A program made the translations under genes and the position numbers. A stretch of 8,879 nt of DNA, taken from NCBI GenBank assembly GCA_023248365.1, contig JAHFER010000054.1, positions 1 through 8,879 of the forward strand. The letters are read 5' to 3'. Origin of the DNA: Nitrospirota bacterium. GTDB lineage: Bacteria > Nitrospirota > 9FT-COMBO-42-15 > HDB-SIOI813. This document shows, piece after piece, positions 6,602-8,879 of this stretch. The notes below the pieces were generated by a model, which did no database searches, had not been told where the DNA came from, and saw only the letters and a list, made by a program, of their open reading frames with translations. Position 1 is the stretch's first letter. Each line of letters begins with the position of its first letter.

Positions 6602-7124
6602 AAGTTTGTCCTTCTTCTGTTTTTTCTACCCCAGCCTCCTTGCTGAGCTTTTGTAAGGAGTCTGTATTGGACATTACATTCTGCAACAACTCATCAAGCT
6701 TATCATTGCCATCTAACTTACTGAGAAGGTCGGAAAGCCTGCGTCTTGCGTCCACTAATTTTCGAATCGGTGTTACCTGGTCAGCAACGTGTTCAGGATG
6801 AAAATCTTCCATACTCTTGAAACGCAATTCTACTGCCATTTTGGTGTCGTCTCCTGTTATCTTATTATCCACCCTGAAGGCCAGTCTGGGTTTCATCCCC
6901 TCAAGCACCTTGTCGAAATTGTCCCTGTCTATCTCTATGAATTTTCTGTCCTTCAGCTTTGGAAGCGGTTCGTCGGGATTACCTGATAAATCAGCCAGGA
7001 CACCGACAACAAAAGGTATTTCCTTCATCTCAATTGCATCGCCGATCTCCACATCATAGGTAATTTGTACCCTGGGTGACCTTACTCTGTCGAGTTTATG
7101 CTGTAAGCTTTCTTTTTTTGCCAT
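6600..7124 (-). CDS. tssB: TssB (VipA-like), small contractile sheath subunit
   Basis: 174-residue small sheath protein, the obligate partner of TssC. Nearly every family landmark is present: 'LQHKLDRVRSPRVQITYDVE' (residues 6-25), 'PFVVGVLADLSGNP', 'PLPKLKDRKFIEIDRDNFDK', 'KPRLAFRVDN', 'DFHPEHVADQV' and 'LVDARRRLSDLLSKLDGNDK'. The C-terminal tail after about residue 150 is short and variable, ending '...EKTEEGQT'; its stop codon coincides with a repeat end, so the exact tail may have been set by an insertion. AAGGAG lies 6 nt before the ATG. Length is typical (about 165-180). The gene is framed on both sides by copies of the same palindromic element in direct orientation. Confidence 0.97.
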   Translation of the reverse strand: MAKKESLQHKLDRVRSPRVQITYDVEIGDAIEMKEIPFVVGVLADLSGNPDEPLPKLKDRKFIEIDRDNFDKVLEGMKPRLAFRVDNKITGDDTKMAVELRFKSMEDFHPEHVADQVTPIRKLVDARRRLSDLLSKLDGNDKLDELLQNVMSNTDSLQKLSKEAGVEKTEEGQT

Positions 7125-7143
7125 AATCCTCTCCTTTCATGTT

Positions 7144-7303
7144 GGGCGGCTTCGTAAAAAGCGGGGTACCCATTGCTACGAAGTAAATGCAATGGGTCGT
7201 GCGGCGTTGCGATGCATCCTTCGTCATTCGACGTACCAACAAAGTACGCCTCATTCCTCAGGATTTGCGCGCCTTACACCTGGAGCTTTTTACGAAGCCG
7301 CCC
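7144..7303. repeat. Palindromic intergenic element, copy 2 (tssA-tssB gap)
   Basis: About 160-bp element bounded by a perfect 19-bp inverted repeat: GGGCGGCTTCGTAAAAAGC at 7144-7162 and its inverse at 7285-7303. The core 7201-7291 is nearly identical to copy 1 and in the same orientation. It differs by an extra segment after the left end (about 7163-7200) holding its own perfect 9-bp hairpin: ACCCATTGC at 7168-7176 pairs with GCAATGGGT at 7189-7197. The whole unit could fold into one long branched hairpin in DNA or mRNA. The remaining parts of the gap (7125-7143 and 7304-7322) hold the tssB ribosome site and the tssA tail region. No ORF of note lies inside. Likely a MITE- or REP-like dispersed repeat; effects on tssB expression are inferred only. 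Confidence 0.88.
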
Positions 7304-7322
7304 GCTTGGGTAATGTTTAATT

Positions 7323-8678
7323 TTACTTACCATAACTAATCGCCTTTGTTACATCTGTTGTGCACAGTTTTTGGAAGAGTGTTTTTGCCCTGGCTGTATC
7401 TTCATCAGATCCGCCTTTTGTCAGGCATTGGTATAATGCATCAATTACCTCTGCAATCCATACTGGTGATTCCCACTTGTCTAAATGCAGTTCCTCAATT
7501 AATGCGTGCAATTCTTCAACAATGGGACTTGCAAGATCAGGCCTGTTTGCCTTAAGGCAAAGTTTGGCAATAAGAAGGCGATAACGGTTTCTTTCCCTTA
7601 CGGATGGCGCGCTGTTGCAGGCTGAAAGAAGTTGATCCAGCGCCTTTTTAATCCCCGAAGTCTTCATGATTTGAAGCGCCTCCTGCCACACAGCCTTTTC
7701 ATAATCCATTGAATCAGAAACCCCTGCTGCAGAAATTCCGATATACTGCGTTTTTTGTGCTGTTTCTGTTCCGGACAAAGTCTGTAATTCTTTGTTTTCC
7801 TCTTCCTCCTCCCCTGCCTCAATTTCCAAAGACTGCTGCTCAACCGCCTTTATTGCTTCAGTTTCAGCGCCAGGGATATGTCCCCCTTTGTCTTTTAGTA
7901 TCTTAGTAATCAATCTTTCGTACTCCTCAATAAAGCTGCCCAAATCAGATATCCTTGGACCCTGTGACCCGAATTTTTCATCCACTATGACATCTAATTT
8001 TTTAAACTCATCCCGGCATACCTTTATCTTTTCAGCCAGTGATTCATAAAAGGCAGTGGAAGATTGTGCAACAGCAGAGTCAAAATCCTCGGCTGTTATT
8101 TTCCCTTCCCCTATCATTTCATCCCTTTTTCCCTTTTTACCCAGGTCCGTATCACCATACTGATTCTTTGTATCAGCTTCATAGCCCACACTGCGTGATT
8201 CCTGCCATTTCACATAGGAATACTCCCGGGTTACCTTGCTGTCTGTGACCGGAATCCCCTTTATTATTGGGGACACTTTCTCATTCATGAATTCAAGGGG
8301 AGCTGCCCTGAAATCCATATCTCCTTCTTCTATTACAGGATAAACATAATCCCATGAATCTCTCAAAAAACCATTAAGAATTTTTAGCCCTGCGGCAAGC
8401 CCGTCAAAACCCTCCGTAGTAATTAACGCCTCAGAGAGCCATGCTGCTATCTGAAGGTCTTTGGTCTTTTTAATAAGCGCATCTGATGCTGCTGCTATAA
8501 CCTTGTTCCAGTCTGATGCTTTCATCTCATGCTGCCAGGCGCCCCGGTCAAGCGGGTCATCCGCTCTTCTTGCCTCCTTAATATCTTCATACACAGGGCT
8601 GTAGCGGAGGTCCTCGCCCGCAGGGTTTTCGCCAGGGAAAGGCGCTAATATTGCATCAATATCAATCTGCCTTTTCAT
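7323..8678 (-). CDS. tssA: TssA, T6SS assembly/cap protein (ImpA_N domain)
   Basis: 451-residue TssA-family protein. TssA proteins act in the cytoplasm to start baseplate and tube assembly and, in some subclasses, cap the growing sheath. Residues about 8-130 are the ImpA N-terminal domain: 'LAPFPGENPAGEDLRYSPVY' then 'IKEARRADDP', 'DWNKVIAAASDALIKKTKDL', 'WLSEALITTEGFDGLAAGL' and 'WDYVYPV'. Residues about 262-325 are a Glu-rich, low-complexity linker ('EAGEEEEENKE'). Residues about 328-440 form a helical C-terminal region ('RERNRYRLLIAKLCLKANRP', 'LASPIVEELHALIEELHLDKW') like that of P. aeruginosa TssA1/VasJ-type proteins rather than the shorter ring-forming CTD subclass. The start overlaps the end of tagJ by 17 nt; AGGAG lies 6 nt upstream, indicating coupled translation. 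The subclass assignment is less sure than the family. Confidence 0.94.
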   Translation of the reverse strand: MKRQIDIDAILAPFPGENPAGEDLRYSPVYEDIKEARRADDPLDRGAWQHEMKASDWNKVIAAASDALIKKTKDLQIAAWLSEALITTEGFDGLAAGLKILNGFLRDSWDYVYPVIEEGDMDFRAAPLEFMNEKVSPIIKGIPVTDSKVTREYSYVKWQESRSVGYEADTKNQYGDTDLGKKGKRDEMIGEGKITAEDFDSAVAQSSTAFYESLAEKIKVCRDEFKKLDVIVDEKFGSQGPRISDLGSFIEEYERLITKILKDKGGHIPGAETEAIKAVEQQSLEIEAGEEEEENKELQTLSGTETAQKTQYIGISAAGVSDSMDYEKAVWQEALQIMKTSGIKKALDQLLSACNSAPSVRERNRYRLLIAKLCLKANRPDLASPIVEELHALIEELHLDKWESPVWIAEVIDALYQCLTKGGSDEDTARAKTLFQKLCTTDVTKAISYGK

Positions 8679-8879
8679 CTTCCTCTCCTGTGTCAGGCTT
8701 ATTAAATACCACCTCCCGGATATCTAATATGCCAACCTCCTCTTCACCGATTAAAAAAACATGCTGCCCCATCCCTTTTGAAAACGGACCTCCTGCCGGA
8801 ACCCAGTCAGTCATCCTGCCGAGTTTGACACTGTCATCCTCATGGAGGGATGAACCCTGGTAGAGTACAGGGAGATAAC
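8662..8879 (-). CDS. tagJ: TagJ/ImpE-family T6SS accessory protein (C-terminal 71 residues, 5' end outside window)
   Basis: Reading on the minus strand from 8877 gives an open frame of 71 residues to TGA at 8662-8664. It starts 'YLPVLYQGSSLHEDDSVKLG', continues 'RMTDWVPAGGPFSKGMGQHV' then 'FLIGEEEVGILDIREVVF', and ends in an acidic tail. The pattern 'Y-P-LY-GS...DD...LGR-TDW...GP..G.GQ..FL.G.E....L..RE' is the C-terminal signature of ImpE/TagJ proteins, which are about 270 residues long. In P. aeruginosa the homologue HsiE1 binds the small sheath subunit and is linked to ClpV function, so a role in sheath recycling is expected. No N-terminal part or start is visible. It overlaps tssA by 17 nt, which places it in the same transcript. 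The assignment rests on motif memory, with good agreement over the visible part. Confidence 0.82.
   Translation of the reverse strand, partial: YLPVLYQGSSLHEDDSVKLGRMTDWVPAGGPFSKGMGQHVFLIGEEEVGILDIREVVFNKPDTGEEDEKAD

Noticed and set aside
6447..7303. Repeat pair considered as a CRISPR array
   Set aside because: There are only two copies, each over 120 nt, with a complete gene between them; no regular short spacers and no cas genes.
7144..7303. Palindromic element considered as a riboswitch or structured non-coding RNA gene
   Set aside because: The near-identical second copy before a different gene, and the inverted ends, point to a dispersed repeat; no known riboswitch core was recognised.
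7703..8248. Several overlapping plus-strand open frames opposite tssA
   Set aside because: Pro/Ser-rich translations arise from the reverse of the Glu/Lys-rich TssA linker; they are shadows without start signals.

Overview
The window is the core of a type VI secretion system (T6SS) locus. Every gene lies on the minus strand and reads from the right edge to the left: tagJ/impE (5' end outside), tssA, tssB, tssC, hcp (tssD), tssE, tssF, tssG, tssH/clpV (3' end outside). All products are recognised from conserved family motifs in their translations. T6SS is a known system, so nothing here is a new class of machine. The unusual content is in the repeats placed inside the operon and in a few protein details.

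Organism: T6SS implies a Gram-negative, diderm bacterium. The moderate base composition, TssB/TssC/Hcp resembling the Pseudomonas H1-type proteins, and two kinds of dispersed palindromic repeat (a GGCTTCGTAAAAAG-ended element and a CCACAGAG element) suggest an environmental Desulfobacterota- or Nitrospirota-like lineage. That placement is a low-confidence impression; no marker gene is present.

Layout on the minus strand: tagJ overlaps the tssA start by 17 nt. A 198-nt gap between tssA and tssB and a 182-nt gap between tssB and tssC each hold one copy of the same palindromic element in the same orientation, so tssB sits between two direct repeats. The tssC-hcp gap is 52 nt. The hcp-tssE and tssE-tssF gaps are 15 nt each. 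tssF and tssG overlap by 37 nt. The 119-nt tssG-tssH gap holds a second repeat family, one arm of which is translated as the end of TssG.

How the parts work together: TssE, TssF and TssG build the baseplate wedge. TssA helps prime and cap tube and sheath assembly. Hcp forms the inner tube and TssB/TssC the contractile sheath. TssH/ClpV disassembles the contracted sheath, with TagJ as an accessory factor. The membrane complex (TssJ, TssL, TssM), TssK, VgrG, PAAR and any effectors are not in this window. Tube and sheath genes carry strong ribosome sites and baseplate genes weaker ones, which fits the copy numbers needed. No RNA genes, CRISPR arrays, transposases or convincing terminators were seen, and the plus strand holds no credible gene.
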